Assembly: GCF_002608565.1 (NCBI RefSeq)
Contig: NZ_LIXM01000026.1
Coordinates: 1-55,809 of the forward strand
DNA: 55,809 nucleotides
Reading direction: 5' to 3'
Origin: Vibrio sp. PID17_43
GTDB lineage: Bacteria > Pseudomonadota > Gammaproteobacteria > Enterobacterales > Vibrionaceae
The position numbers and the translations under genes are program-made. The first letter of the stretch is position 1; each line of letters opens with the position of its first letter. Below, piece after piece: positions 1 to 8,784 of this stretch. The notes under the pieces were generated by a model. That model saw only the letters and a list, made by a program, of their open reading frames with translations. It had not been told where the DNA came from and made no database searches.

Positions 1-113
1 GCATCATCGGTATGACAACGTTCGGTGAATCTGCACCGGCAGAGCAACTGTTCGAAATGTTTGGTTTCACGGTAGAAAACGTAGTGAACACAGCAAAAGA
101 GCTGCTAGCGTAA
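1..113 (+). CDS. tkt: Transketolase, C-terminal end (partial)
   Basis: Only the last 36 codons are in the window; the gene enters from the left edge in the frame starting at base 3 and stops with TAA at 111-113. The visible tail contains [19 protein letters not shown], which I recognise as the typical end of bacterial transketolase, the thiamine-diphosphate enzyme that moves two-carbon units between sugar phosphates in the pentose phosphate pathway. A clear terminator follows. A tkt gene directly before epd-pgk-fbaA is the usual order in Vibrio and related bacteria. The catalytic domains lie outside the window, so nothing can be said about them. Confidence 0.9.
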   Translation, partial: IIGMTTFGESAPAEQLFEMFGFTVENVVNTAKELLA

Positions 114-130
114 GCTTAAGTAGATATAAG

Positions 131-160
131 AAAAACCGAGTGTTCATGCTCGGTTTTTTT
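131..160 (+). terminator. Intrinsic terminator after transketolase
   Basis: AAAAACCGAG and CTCGGTTTTT form a perfect 10-base stem around an 8-base loop, ending in a run of seven T. It lies 18 bases after the transketolase stop and separates that gene from epd. Confidence 0.9.
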
Positions 161-253
161 ATGTCTCAAATAGAGAAAACTATTCAGTTAATGCGTTCCA
201 ACCTTCAATCAGGTACTATCTGTGACACGAAATTTTAGTGGAGTGAAGGACGA

Positions 254-1306
254 ATGCTAAAGGTTGCGATCAATGGATTTGGGCGTATCGGTCGTAATGT
301 ACTGCGGGCAGTATATGAAAGCGGTAAGCATCAACAGATCAAAGTCGTTGCGGTCAACGAATTGGCTCAGCCAGAAGCGATGGCTCACCTCCTCCAATAT
401 GACACCAGTCATGGCCGTTTCTGCAAGAAAGTCTCTCACGACCAAGAACACCTCTATATTCATCACGGCTCTTATCATCAAAGTACGGGCGAATTTGATA
501 CTATTCGCATTCTCCACCTTTCTGAAATCGAACTATTGCCATGGCGTGATCTAGAAGTTGATATTGTACTCGATTGTACCGGTGTTTATGGTTCTCAAGC
601 GGATGGTTTAGAGCATATTGCCGCTGGAGCGGAAAAGGTTCTATTTTCCCACCCTGGTGCAAACGACCTGGATAACACCATTATTTATGGGGTGAATCAT
701 GAAACCTTACGAGGGGAACACAAGGTCGTCTCTAACGGGTCATGTACCACCAATTGCATCGTGCCGATTATTAAAGTCTTAGATGAAGCGTTTGGCATTG
801 AATCTGGTACCATTACTACCATCCACTCTGCAATGAACGATCAGCAAGTCATAGATGCTTATCACTCTGATTTACGCCGTACTCGTGCCGCAAGCCAATC
901 AATTATTCCGGTAGATACAAAATTGCATAAAGGCATTGAAAGAATCTTCCCGAAATTTTCCAACAAATTTGAAGCCATTTCGGTGCGCGTACCTACCGTT
1001 AACGTTACTGCGATGGATTTAAGTGTCACAATTAGTACAAATGTGAAAGTTAATGACGTAAATCAAACCATTGTTAACGCATCTCAGTGTACATTACACG
1101 ACATTGTTGACTATACTGAATCGCCGCTCGTTTCTATTGACTTTAACCACGATCCCCATAGTGCAATTGTCGATGGAACACAGACCCGAGTAAGTAATGG
1201 GCATCTAGTAAAAATGCTCGTTTGGTGTGATAACGAATGGGGCTTTGCTAATCGAATGCTGGATACTGCGTTAGCAATGCAGGCTTCCTCTCAAGGAGAG
1301 TCTTGA
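254..1306 (+). CDS. epd: D-erythrose-4-phosphate dehydrogenase
   Basis: Makes 4-phosphoerythronate from erythrose 4-phosphate with NAD+, the first step of the DXP-dependent vitamin B6 (pyridoxal phosphate) route; cytoplasmic. The 350-residue protein starts with the Rossmann motif [10 protein letters not shown] and has the active-site segment SNGSCTTNC with the nucleophile at Cys164. It belongs to the GAPDH family. Assignment to Epd rather than glyceraldehyde-3-phosphate dehydrogenase rests on overall sequence and on its place before pgk and fbaA. The start at 254 has GAGTGAAGGA just upstream. E. coli Epd is about 339 residues, so length fits. PdxJ, a later enzyme of the same pathway, is at 26.7 kb. 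Confidence 0.93.
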   Translation: MLKVAINGFGRIGRNVLRAVYESGKHQQIKVVAVNELAQPEAMAHLLQYDTSHGRFCKKVSHDQEHLYIHHGSYHQSTGEFDTIRILHLSEIELLPWRDLEVDIVLDCTGVYGSQADGLEHIAAGAEKVLFSHPGANDLDNTIIYGVNHETLRGEHKVVSNGSCTTNCIVPIIKVLDEAFGIESGTITTIHSAMNDQQVIDAYHSDLRRTRAASQSIIPVDTKLHKGIERIFPKFSNKFEAISVRVPTVNVTAMDLSVTISTNVKVNDVNQTIVNASQCTLHDIVDYTESPLVSIDFNHDPHSAIVDGTQTRVSNGHLVKMLVWCDNEWGFANRMLDTALAMQASSQGES

Positions 1307-1341
1307 GCGTTGAAAGCCCTGGAGAAATTTTTTTATTTTTA

Positions 1342-1372
1342 CCCTTGAAATAAATCAGAGGTATCTCCATAT
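1342..1372 (+). promoter_or_regulatory. Candidate heat-shock (sigma-32) promoter before pgk
   Basis: CCCTTGAAA at 1342-1350 is followed after 14 bases by CTCCATAT at 1365-1372. The known sigma-32 consensus is CTTGAAA, 13-14 bases, CCCCATnT. The match is close, including the C run before TTGAA. It lies in the 153-base gap between epd and pgk, about 90 bases before the pgk start. Prediction by eye only. Confidence 0.45.
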
Positions 1373-1459
1373 CAGTAACCAGTTTAAAGAATTAACAGGC
1401 TTGGCAGGGTTGCTGAGTTGTCAAAAACTTTATTAATTTAATATTTGAGAGGACACATC

Positions 1460-2623
1460 ATGTCTGTAATCAAGATGACTGACCTGGATCTTGCAGGTAA
1501 ACGCGTATTCATCCGTGCTGACCTAAACGTACCAGTAAAAGACGGTAAAGTAACTTCAGATGCACGTATCATTGCATCTCTACCAACTATCAAAATGTGT
1601 CTAGAAGCTGGCGCAAAAGTAATGGTTACTTCTCACCTAGGTCGTCCAACTGAAGGCGAATATGCAGAAGAGTTCTCTCTAGCTCCTGTAGTGAACTACC
1701 TAAACGATGCTCTTGATTGTGAAGTTAAGCTAGCGAAAGATTACCTAAATGGTCTAGAACTAAACGCTGGCGAGCTTGTTGTTCTTGAAAACGTTCGCTT
1801 TAACAAAGGCGAGAAGAAAAACGAAGAAGAGCTATCTAAAGCATACGCAGCGCTATGTGATATCTTCGTAATGGATGCATTCGGTACTGCTCACCGTGCA
1901 CAAGCGTCAACACACGGTGTAGGTATGCACGCTCCAGTAGCATGTGCTGGTCCTCTACTAGCTGCTGAACTAGAAGCACTAGGTAAAGCAATGAGCAACC
2001 CAGAGCGTCCACTCGTTGCTATCGTTGGTGGCTCTAAAGTTTCTACTAAACTGACTGTTCTTGAGTCTCTATCAAAAATCGCTGACCAATTAGTTGTTGG
2101 TGGTGGCATCGCGAACACATTCATCGCAGCTGAAGGCCACAACGTAGGTAAGTCTCTATACGAAGCAGACCTAGTTGAGACAGCTCAAAAACTAATGAAA
2201 GAGTGTGCGATTCCAGTAGCAACTGACGTTGCATGTGCAAAAGCATTTGATGAGAACGCAGAAGCTGAAATCAAAAACGTTGCTGACGTGCAAGACGACG
2301 ACATGATCTTCGACCTAGGCCCTGATTCAACTGCGGCTCTAGCTGAAATCATCGGCAACGCAAAAACTATCCTTTGGAATGGTCCTGTAGGCGTATTCGA
2401 ATTCAAAAACTTCGAAGCAGGCACTCGCGGCATTTCTGAAGCAATCGCTAAGTCTGCAGCATTCTCTGTGGCGGGCGGTGGTGACACGCTAGCTGCTATC
2501 GACCAGTTCGGTATTAAAGCTGACGTTTCTTACATCTCTACTGGCGGTGGTGCATTCCTTGAGTTTGTTGAAGGTAAAGTACTTCCTGCAGTTGCGATGC
2601 TAGAAGAGCGCGCTAAAGCGTAA
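1460..2623 (+). CDS. pgk: Phosphoglycerate kinase
   Basis: Transfers phosphate from 1,3-bisphosphoglycerate to ADP in glycolysis (reversible); cytoplasmic monomer. The start at 1460 is chosen over an in-frame upstream codon because GAGAGGA sits 6 bases before it and because it gives 387 residues, the same as E. coli Pgk. Visible motifs are RADLNVP (19-25), SHLGRP (58-63), the hinge region VGGSKVSTK, and the nucleotide-binding GGGDTLAA near residue 340. Leucine is coded mainly by CTA, as in other highly expressed genes here (fbaA, eno). It is probably transcribed with epd and also from its own promoter, given the 153-base gap. Confidence 0.97.
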   Translation: MSVIKMTDLDLAGKRVFIRADLNVPVKDGKVTSDARIIASLPTIKMCLEAGAKVMVTSHLGRPTEGEYAEEFSLAPVVNYLNDALDCEVKLAKDYLNGLELNAGELVVLENVRFNKGEKKNEEELSKAYAALCDIFVMDAFGTAHRAQASTHGVGMHAPVACAGPLLAAELEALGKAMSNPERPLVAIVGGSKVSTKLTVLESLSKIADQLVVGGGIANTFIAAEGHNVGKSLYEADLVETAQKLMKECAIPVATDVACAKAFDENAEAEIKNVADVQDDDMIFDLGPDSTAALAEIIGNAKTILWNGPVGVFEFKNFEAGTRGISEAIAKSAAFSVAGGGDTLAAIDQFGIKADVSYISTGGGAFLEFVEGKVLPAVAMLEERAKA

Positions 2624-2632
2624 GAATTAATG

Positions 2633-2660
2633 AGAGCGGGGGGGATACTCCCGCTTTCTT
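2633..2660 (+). terminator. Weak hairpin between pgk and fbaA
   Basis: AGCGGG (2635-2640) pairs with CCCGCT (2650-2655), with A-T and G-T pairs extending outward, followed by TTCTTGTTT. The T tail is interrupted, so this looks like partial attenuation or an RNA-processing or stability element rather than a full stop. Confidence 0.45.
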
Positions 2661-2708
2661 GTTTGCTGCAAGCAGGAAGGAACTCTGCTAGAATACCTCC
2701 AGTTGTGA

Positions 2709-2720
2709 GCAAACGTTTGC
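2709..2720 (+). promoter_or_regulatory. PurR-type operator before fbaA (candidate)
   Basis: GCAAACGTTTGC is a perfect 12-base palindrome and equals the core of the known PurR box (ACGCAAACGTTTTCGT). Its centre lies about 63 bases before the fbaA start. Other LacI-family proteins bind related sequences, so the cognate repressor is inferred. Confidence 0.45.
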
Positions 2721-2777
2721 AAGAATTTAAACTTAATTGTTTTATTTTTAAAACGACAGAAAAATAGGATCAAATCC

Positions 2778-3854
2778 ATGTCTAAGATCTTCGATTTCGT
2801 AAAACCAGGTGTTATTTCTGGTGATGATGTACAGAAAGTTTTTGAAGTAGCGAAAGAAAACAAATTCGCACTTCCAGCGGTAAACGTTGTTAACACTGAC
2901 TCTATCAACGGTGTTCTTGAAGCAGCAGCTAAAGTTAAAGCGCCAGTTGTCGTTCAGTTCTCTAACGGTGGTGCAGGTTTCTTCGCAGGTAAAGGCGTTA
3001 AACTTGAAGGTCAAGGTGCACAAATCCTTGGTGCTGTAGCTGGTGCGAAATACGTTCACGCAGTAGCTGAAGCTTACGGTGTTCCAGTTATCCTTCACAC
3101 TGACCACGCAGCTAAGAAACTTCTTCCTTGGATCGACGGTCTACTAGACGCTGGCGAAGCTTTCTTTGCTGAAACTGGTAAGCCACTATTCTCTTCTCAC
3201 ATGATTGACCTTTCAGAAGAGTCTCTAGAAGAGAACATCGAAATTTCAGCTAAATACCTAGAGCGTATGGCTAAGATGGGTATGACACTAGAAATCGAAC
3301 TAGGTTGTACTGGTGGTGAAGAAGACGGCGTTGATAACTCTCACATGGATGCATCTGAGCTATACACTTCTCCAGAAGACGTTGCTTACGCATACGAGAA
3401 ACTAAGCGCAGTTTCACACCGTTTCACTATCGCAGCATCTTTTGGTAACGTACACGGCGTTTACAAGCCAGGTAACGTTGTTCTAACTCCAACTATCCTA
3501 CGTGACTCTCAAGCATACTGTGCAGAGAAGTTCGGTATCGCACCAAATGCTCTAAACTTCGTATTCCACGGTGGTTCTGGTTCTACAGAAGCAGAAATCC
3601 AAGAGTCTATCGGCTACGGTGTTATCAAAATGAACATCGATACTGATACACAGTGGGCAACGTGGGATGGTATCCGTACATACGAAGCGGAAAACCACGA
3701 CTACCTACAAGGTCAAATTGGTAACCCAACTGGCGAAGATGCACCAAACAAGAAGTACTACGATCCACGCGTATGGCTACGTGCAGGTCAAGCTTCAATG
3801 GTTGCTCGTCTAGAGAAAGCATTCTCTGACCTAAACGCAGTAGACGTACTATAA
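2778..3854 (+). CDS. fbaA: Fructose-bisphosphate aldolase, class II
   Basis: Splits fructose 1,6-bisphosphate into glyceraldehyde 3-phosphate and dihydroxyacetone phosphate using a zinc ion; cytoplasmic. The 358-residue protein matches the class IIa family in length. Key residues fall where expected: Asp109 (catalytic) and His110 in HTDHAAKK, His226 in NVHGVYKPG and His264 in VFHGGSG, the three histidines being the zinc ligands. AGGA is 8 bases before the ATG. It is third in the epd-pgk-fbaA group, after a gap with a hairpin and a candidate PurR operator, and ends in a strong terminator. Codon use is strongly biased, as expected for an abundant glycolytic enzyme. Confidence 0.97.
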   Translation: MSKIFDFVKPGVISGDDVQKVFEVAKENKFALPAVNVVNTDSINGVLEAAAKVKAPVVVQFSNGGAGFFAGKGVKLEGQGAQILGAVAGAKYVHAVAEAYGVPVILHTDHAAKKLLPWIDGLLDAGEAFFAETGKPLFSSHMIDLSEESLEENIEISAKYLERMAKMGMTLEIELGCTGGEEDGVDNSHMDASELYTSPEDVAYAYEKLSAVSHRFTIAASFGNVHGVYKPGNVVLTPTILRDSQAYCAEKFGIAPNALNFVFHGGSGSTEAEIQESIGYGVIKMNIDTDTQWATWDGIRTYEAENHDYLQGQIGNPTGEDAPNKKYYDPRVWLRAGQASMVARLEKAFSDLNAVDVL

Positions 3855-3885
3855 TTTCTTTGAAATAGTACTCGCAAAATTACCC

Positions 3886-3913
3886 AAACCCGCTCTTATG
3901 AGCGGGTTTTTTT
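3886..3913 (+). terminator. Intrinsic terminator after fbaA
   Basis: AAACCCGCTC and GAGCGGGTTT form a perfect 10-base stem with a TTAT loop, followed by T residues. It ends the epd-pgk-fbaA unit. Confidence 0.92.
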
Positions 3914-4333
3914 ATGTCTATTTGGTGCTTATGAGAATGTTTCGCTGAACTTTCACACAAGACGCTCAATCATTCACCACACTAGGACTGATGGAGATGG
4001 TGTTGAATATCTTATATGCATAGTCGCAATTTTTGAAACATAAGATGTTTAACGCGAGGTGGACTGGAACAATAGAAAGACTGTGGTGAAATGTAACTTC
4101 ATTGCGTAATCTGTAACAGGCTAGTATCAATTAACGCAGAGTAAGTGGCTGTTTTGCATATCTTTGCGAAACTTTAACTTTGCAAAAAGTCAGAATTGGG
4201 ATATTGTGCCAAAATTCTGACACTGTTCAGTAAAGCAATAAGGATGTTATTCACAATAAGAACACATAAGTATTGTGGTTAATATTTAAACAGCAATTAG
4301 ACTGATATCTCTTTATTTTTGAGGATACGAATT
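3914..4333. other. Intergenic region before mscS, no gene seen
   Basis: About 420 AT-rich bases with no convincing reading frame on either strand. It holds one perfect 9-base inverted repeat, GTCAGAATT at 4189-4197 and AATTCTGAC at 4213-4221, with no T tail, so it is not a terminator; it could be an operator or an RNA hairpin in the mscS leader. The mscS promoter must lie here but I cannot place it with confidence. Confidence 0.5.
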
Positions 4334-5200
4334 ATGGCAGGCGAATCGATGGGTATCGATACCTCTTTGACTGATGGGCTAAATGAAGCGCAGACGTGGT
4401 TAAGCAACAACTCAGATCTTCTGATTCAATATGGCGTTAATATTATCTCAGCTGTACTGATTCTATTTATTGGTAATTTTATCGTGAAGATGATTGCTAA
4501 TAGTGTAGCGAAGGTGCTTGAGAAGAAGAGCATGGATAAAGCGGTTGTCGAGTTTATCCACGGTATTGTTCGTTACCTACTATTAGTGATTGTTTTGATC
4601 GCAGCGCTGAGCCGAATTGGCGTGCAAACGGCTTCAGTGGTCGCGGTAATCGGTGCGGCAGGCTTAGCCATTGGTCTTGCTCTACAGGGTTCACTGTCTA
4701 ACTTTGCAGCTGGCGTTCTTATTGTTGCTTTCCGCCCATTTAAATCAGGTGATTACGTTGAAGTCGGCGGTGTGGCGGGTAGTGTAGAAGCGATCCAAAT
4801 TTTCCAAACTGTGCTAAAAACACCAGACAACAAAATGGTTGTTGTGCCTAACTCTGGCGTGATTGGCTCACCAATTACGAACTACTCTCGTCATGCAACG
4901 CGCCGCGTCGATCTTGTTATCGGCGTTTCTTACAAAGCGGATTTGAAGCAAACAAAGCAAGTGATTCGTGAGGCATTAGAAAAAGACTCTCGCATTCTGA
5001 AAGATCCAGAAATGACGATCGGTGTACTCGCACTCGCAGACTCTTCAGTTAATTTCGTGGTTCGCCCATGGTGTAATACGGAAGATTACTGGAATGTTTA
5101 CTTCGACTCGACTCAAGCGATCAAAGAAGCGCTGGATGAAGCTGGTATCGAGATTCCATTTCCGCAAATGGATATTCATTTCAACAAAGTCGATGCTTAA
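4334..5200 (+). CDS. mscS: Small-conductance mechanosensitive channel MscS
   Basis: Inner-membrane channel that opens under membrane tension and releases solutes during hypo-osmotic shock, useful to an estuarine or marine cell. The ATG at 4334 is preferred: TGAGGA is 8 bases upstream and the protein is then 288 residues (E. coli 286). Three N-terminal membrane helices are visible: about residues 28-52, 75-97 and 99-125. The third is the glycine/alanine-rich pore helix with GAAGLAIGLALQGSLSNFAAG. The cytoplasmic beta domain follows (FRPFKSGDYVEVGG). It stands alone between two terminators. In E. coli the next gene would be argO, which is missing here. Confidence 0.93.
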   Translation: MAGESMGIDTSLTDGLNEAQTWLSNNSDLLIQYGVNIISAVLILFIGNFIVKMIANSVAKVLEKKSMDKAVVEFIHGIVRYLLLVIVLIAALSRIGVQTASVVAVIGAAGLAIGLALQGSLSNFAAGVLIVAFRPFKSGDYVEVGGVAGSVEAIQIFQTVLKTPDNKMVVVPNSGVIGSPITNYSRHATRRVDLVIGVSYKADLKQTKQVIREALEKDSRILKDPEMTIGVLALADSSVNFVVRPWCNTEDYWNVYFDSTQAIKEALDEAGIEIPFPQMDIHFNKVDA

Positions 5201-5220
5201 TCAATAAGATTGAGAACACC

Positions 5221-5250
5221 AAAAAGCGAGGCATTGGCCTCGCTTTTTTA
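5221..5250 (+). terminator. Intrinsic terminator after mscS
   Basis: AAAAAGCGAGGC and GCCTCGCTTTTT form a 12-base stem with a short loop and a T run. Confidence 0.92.
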
Positions 5251-5284
5251 TATCTCGCAAAGAGCGTAATGGCCTGCCTGCTGA

Positions 5285-5710
5285 AGCGATGATGCTGTTG
5301 TTTATCAAGGCAGTTTTGATCGGGCTGCAGAGCACCTATTTGTGTCTCAATCTGCGATTTCTCAGCGTATTAAACAGCTTGAAAAGCACCTTGCTCAGCC
5401 GGTATTGATTCGAGATCTGCATAAAACATTTTTGACTGAGCATTTTAACATCCACCTAGACAGCGTAATTCACCATAATATCAGCAGCTCAGAAGCTTTT
5501 CTAAAAATGGCCTTGGCTGGTATTGCCTATTGTTTGATCCCTCGTTTACAGATTACGGATGAGATTGAAAGAGTGGCGCTTATTGATATTACCCCAGGCT
5601 TTTTGATGCCGTATCAGATTTGCTGGCACCATTGGCAGTTGGAGGCAGGTGTATTGCAACAAATGTTGCAAGCGATCATTCATTATGCTCAGCAGCATTT
5701 ACCACAATAA
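5285..5710 (+). pseudogene. argP: Decayed argP (LysR-family regulator) with internal deletion
   Basis: ArgP is a LysR-type activator of the lysine/arginine exporter gene argO; the intact protein is about 297 residues. Here the open frame starts after a stop at 5282-5284 and encodes part of the helix-turn-helix (YQGSFDRAAEHLFVSQSAIS, then QRIKQLEKHLAQPVLIRD). It then jumps in frame to the C-terminal end of the effector domain (HKTFLTEHF, SSSEAFLKMALAGIAYCLIP, DITPGF), ending at 5710. About 150 central codons are gone. The first 15 or so residues are also lost: AEALDAVV-like sequence just upstream is broken across frames. A product could start at GTG 5342 but would lack the ligand-binding fold. 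The missing argO next door supports loss of the whole locus. A full copy elsewhere cannot be excluded. Confidence 0.85.
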
Positions 5711-5850
5711 GTTATCAAGTTAAGCGCGGTTTAGATTGGTATCACGTTGGAGTAACACCGTCAAAGTTGTGTTAGAAGTGGGGTGAAGTGCTTGGAAAAT
5801 CAACAAAATTACCTATGATGAGTTCATCTCAATATAGATGGATTTGTCGA

Positions 5851-6543
5851 ATGAAACTATTTTCATGTTTGCTAGCTTCTACACTGAGCCTTACTAGTGT
5901 ATCAGTATTCGCTAATGTCCCTGAGTTTGCTCACCTGAGCACGACTGGTTATGGCGAGGTTGTGGCTACTCCTGATATGGCCACTTTTTCAGTAAAAGTG
6001 GTGGATACCACAATGACTGCGGAGCAAGCGAAGTTATCCGTTGATGACAAGGTGGATGCATTTTTAAAAAGTCTTGCTGACGCAGGTCTATCGAAAGAGC
6101 ACATCATTAGCTCAAACCTTTATTTGGCACCTCAGTATCATTACCCCAAATCAGGTAAAGCGGAGTTGGTAGGTTATCGTGCATCACGCAGTATTGATGT
6201 GACAGTTAATGACCTTGCAAAACTCAATCAATACTTGGATATGGCGTTAAAAGCGGGCATTAATCAAGTGGATAATATTCAGCTTAAGGTAAGTAATCAG
6301 CTTGAGTATCAGCAAAAAGCGCGCATGGCGGCAATCAAAGATGCTCAAGACAAAGCGGCATCTTTAGCAACAGGCTTTGATAAAAAATTAGGCGATGTTT
6401 GGCAAATCAATTACAACCAGATGCACGCTCGCCCGGTTTTAATGCGTTCAATAGCGATGGATGCAAAACAAAGCGCGAATAGCTACCAAGATTCGACGTT
6501 GGTGATTCGTGATCAAGTTGATGTGGTTTACAAGCTGAAATAA
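5851..6543 (+). CDS. yggE: SIMPL-domain periplasmic protein YggE
   Basis: SIMPL (DUF541) proteins are secreted or periplasmic; E. coli YggE has been linked to lower oxidative damage, but its molecular activity is not known. I chose the ATG at 5851 because it gives a clean signal peptide (MKLFSCLLASTLSLTSVSVFA, cleaved before NVPEF); earlier in-frame ATGs at 5815 and 5818 would add a polar tail. The protein is then 230 residues. The domain covers most of the mature chain, with GYGEVVATPDMATFSVKV near its start and the conserved RAS and V(T/D)VNDLAKL regions. In E. coli yggE lies between argO and argP; here it follows the decayed argP. Confidence 0.85.
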   Translation: MKLFSCLLASTLSLTSVSVFANVPEFAHLSTTGYGEVVATPDMATFSVKVVDTTMTAEQAKLSVDDKVDAFLKSLADAGLSKEHIISSNLYLAPQYHYPKSGKAELVGYRASRSIDVTVNDLAKLNQYLDMALKAGINQVDNIQLKVSNQLEYQQKARMAAIKDAQDKAASLATGFDKKLGDVWQINYNQMHARPVLMRSIAMDAKQSANSYQDSTLVIRDQVDVVYKLK

Positions 6544-6573
6544 CGATTAAGCAATACGACGAATAGAAATAGA

Positions 6574-6597
6574 AAAGGCAGGGATTTCCCTGCCTTT
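6574..6597. terminator. Bidirectional terminator, yggE / serA
   Basis: AAAGGCAGGGA and TCCCTGCCTTT form an 11-base stem with a 2-base spacer. The minus-strand side has a T-rich tail, so it serves serA (stop at 6615) and probably yggE as well. Confidence 0.82.
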
Positions 6598-6614
6598 GTC
6601 ATATCTGGTTGTAC

Positions 6615-7844
6615 TTAGTGAAGAATACGAGCACGAATTGTGCCTTCAATACCTTTTAACTTCACTAGTGCTTCTTCTGCTCGGTGGGTCTCAACATCAA
6701 TCACCACATAGCCGATTTCTACTGCCGTTTGTAGGTACTGACCCGCAATGTTGATGCCTTCTTCTGCAAAAATGGTGTTAATTTGCGTCAGAATACCAGG
6801 GCGGTTTTTGTGGATGTGTAGTAGACGTGAACACTCACGATGCTCAGGCAAGGATACTTCAGGGAAGTTCACACTAGATAGCGTTGAACCATTGTCTGAG
6901 TATTTTGCTAGCTTGCCCGCCACTTCAACACCGATGTTCTCTTGTGCTTCTTGGGTAGAACCGCCGACATGTGGTGTTAGGATGACGTTGTCGAATTTTT
7001 GTAGTGGAGATTCGAACGCATCAGCATTGGTTTTTGGTTCTACAGGGAATACATCAACCGCAGCACCCGCAATATGACCTGATTCTAGGCTGTGGCATAG
7101 GGCAGGGATGTCTACCACTGTCCCACGCGCGGCGTTGATAAAGATCGCACCCGGCTTCATACGAGCGAACTCTTCTTCACCCATCATGTTTTTGGTTTCT
7201 GGTGTTTCAGGAACATGCAGAGAAATGACATCACACTTGTTTAGTAGCTCACTCATCGTGAACACTTGCGTTGCGTTACCTAGCGACAGTTTGTTTTCAA
7301 TATCATAGTAGTAAACGCGCATTCCCAGGTTTTCTGCAATGATACCCAACTGAGTACCAATGTGACCGTAACCGATGATGCCAAGACGTTTTCCACGCGC
7401 TTCGTAAGAGCTGTCTGCGCTCTTCTTCCAAATGCCGCGGTGTGCTAATGCGTTTTTTTCTGGAATGCCACGAAGAAGCAGTAGGATTTGACCGAGCACC
7501 AACTCAGCAACACTGCGCGTGTTTGAGAACGGCGCGTTAAAGACAGGCACACCACGTTGTGCTGCGGCGTTTAGGTCAACTTGGTTAGTACCAATACAAA
7601 AACAGCCAATTGCAACAAGCTTATTTGCTGCATTGATCACATCTTCTGATAGGTTAGTTCGGGAGCGAATACCGATGAAGTGAACGTCCTTTACTGCTTC
7701 GATCAGTTCTTCTTCAGGGAGTGAACCTTTGTGATATTCAATGTTGCTGTAGCCTGCTGCTTGAAGAACTTCAACTGAAGAAGGGTGCAGCCCCTCAAGT
7801 AAGAGGATTTTAATCTTTTCTTTTTCCAGTGAAACTTTGGCCAT
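6615..7844 (-). CDS. serA: D-3-phosphoglycerate dehydrogenase
   Basis: First step of serine biosynthesis: oxidises 3-phosphoglycerate to 3-phosphohydroxypyruvate with NAD+. The start at 7844 (MAKVSLEKEK) matches E. coli SerA and has AAGGA upstream; it gives 409 residues (E. coli 410). Order of parts: N-terminal substrate domain, Rossmann domain with GYGHIGTQ, catalytic His in LTPHVGGST, and a C-terminal ACT domain (about 335-409) that binds serine for feedback inhibition. A PurR-like site lies about 98 bases upstream. It is separated from rpiA by about 260 bases and a terminator, so it is its own unit. Confidence 0.96.
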   Translation of the reverse strand: MAKVSLEKEKIKILLLEGLHPSSVEVLQAAGYSNIEYHKGSLPEEELIEAVKDVHFIGIRSRTNLSEDVINAANKLVAIGCFCIGTNQVDLNAAAQRGVPVFNAPFSNTRSVAELVLGQILLLLRGIPEKNALAHRGIWKKSADSSYEARGKRLGIIGYGHIGTQLGIIAENLGMRVYYYDIENKLSLGNATQVFTMSELLNKCDVISLHVPETPETKNMMGEEEFARMKPGAIFINAARGTVVDIPALCHSLESGHIAGAAVDVFPVEPKTNADAFESPLQKFDNVILTPHVGGSTQEAQENIGVEVAGKLAKYSDNGSTLSSVNFPEVSLPEHRECSRLLHIHKNRPGILTQINTIFAEEGINIAGQYLQTAVEIGYVVIDVETHRAEEALVKLKGIEGTIRARILH

Positions 7845-7934
7845 TATTATCGTCCTTAAAATGGAAAGATGGGCTAATGTGGCGCACATAAAGCAAAACT
7901 ATTAAAAGAGTGGGTCATTAATAGTTTTGTTGAA

Positions 7935-7950
7935 AGGCAAACGTTTTCTC
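7935..7950 (-). promoter_or_regulatory. PurR-like operator before serA (candidate)
   Basis: The 16 bases AGGCAAACGTTTTCTC (plus-strand reading) match the known PurR box ACGCAAACGTTTTCGT at 13 positions and across the whole 12-base core. Serine feeds glycine and one-carbon units to purine synthesis, so control by PurR would make sense; this is inference. Confidence 0.45.
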
Positions 7951-8041
7951 GTGCGCATTCTGCTCAATAAAGTAACAAAAAAAAATTGCTTTGGGTAAGA
8001 AAATTACGGAATAAGGTAGGCGTTTGTTAGAAAAAGAGATG

Positions 8042-8069
8042 AAAAAACGGCGCCTTATGGCACCGTTTG
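8042..8069 (-). terminator. Intrinsic terminator after rpiA
   Basis: AAACGGCGCC and GGCACCGTTT flank a TTAT loop; read on the minus strand the stem is followed by six T. It lies 37 bases after the rpiA stop. Confidence 0.88.
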
Positions 8070-8105
8070 TAATGAAATAACAGAAAAATCAGAACAACGT
8101 ATGTT

Positions 8106-8762
8106 TTATTCTTCTATTTTTGCACCTTCCGGAGTACCAGTGATCACAACGTCAGCACCGCGATGAGCGAAGAGACCAACCGTTACCACACCAGCGATAC
8201 CGTTGATTTTGTCTTCCATGTCTTTTGGATTGGTTATTCGCATGTTGTACACATCTAGGATCATGTTACCGTTGTCCGTCACTACACCTTCACGGTATGC
8301 AGGATCACCGCCTAGTTTCACCAACTCGCGAGCAACGTAAGAGCGCGCCATTGGAATAACTTCTACAGGAAGTGGGAACTGACCAAGTACGTCAACCGCT
8401 TTTGTGCCGTCAACGATACATACGAATTTGTCTGAGATAGCGGCCACGATTTTTTCACGAGTCAGTGCTGCACCGCCACCTTTGATCATTTCGCGAGCTG
8501 CGTTGATTTCATCTGCACCATCAACGTAGACATCAAGTCTTGCTACGTCGTTACACTCGTATACTTCAATACCGAGTTCTTTTAGACGTTCAGTAGAGGC
8601 AACAGAACTAGACACTGCGCCTTTGATATCGTCTTTGATACTGCCTAGGGCATCGATGAAGTGATTCACGGTAGAACCAGTACCTACACCAATAATGCTG
8701 CCTTTTTCAACATATTTAAGTGCAGCCCAACCAGCCGCTTTCTTCATTTCATCTTGAGTCAT
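8106..8762 (-). CDS. rpiA: Ribose-5-phosphate isomerase A
   Basis: Interconverts ribose 5-phosphate and ribulose 5-phosphate in the non-oxidative pentose phosphate pathway, giving the precursor of PRPP and nucleotides. 218 residues (E. coli 219). Visible motifs: [13 protein letters not shown] (phosphate-binding loop), the acidic DGADEI and [12 protein letters not shown] of the active site. CAGGAG lies 7-8 bases before the ATG. It is transcribed alone toward serA; a partial PurR-like palindrome sits about 30 bases upstream of its start. Confidence 0.96.
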   Translation of the reverse strand: MTQDEMKKAAGWAALKYVEKGSIIGVGTGSTVNHFIDALGSIKDDIKGAVSSSVASTERLKELGIEVYECNDVARLDVYVDGADEINAAREMIKGGGAALTREKIVAAISDKFVCIVDGTKAVDVLGQFPLPVEVIPMARSYVARELVKLGGDPAYREGVVTDNGNMILDVYNMRITNPKDMEDKINGIAGVVTVGLFAHRGADVVITGTPEGAKIEE

Positions 8763-8784
8763 GCCAATCTCCTGAATAGGTATT

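Noticed and set aside
2630..2767. 45-codon frame between pgk and fbaA starting MRAGGILPLSC
   Set aside because: Weak ribosome binding site; the sequence is better explained by a hairpin, the PurR-like site and the fbaA leader; its end is low-complexity AT.
3914..4333. Possible small RNA or short gene before mscS
   Set aside because: One inverted repeat is present but no terminator or frame supports a transcript of its own.
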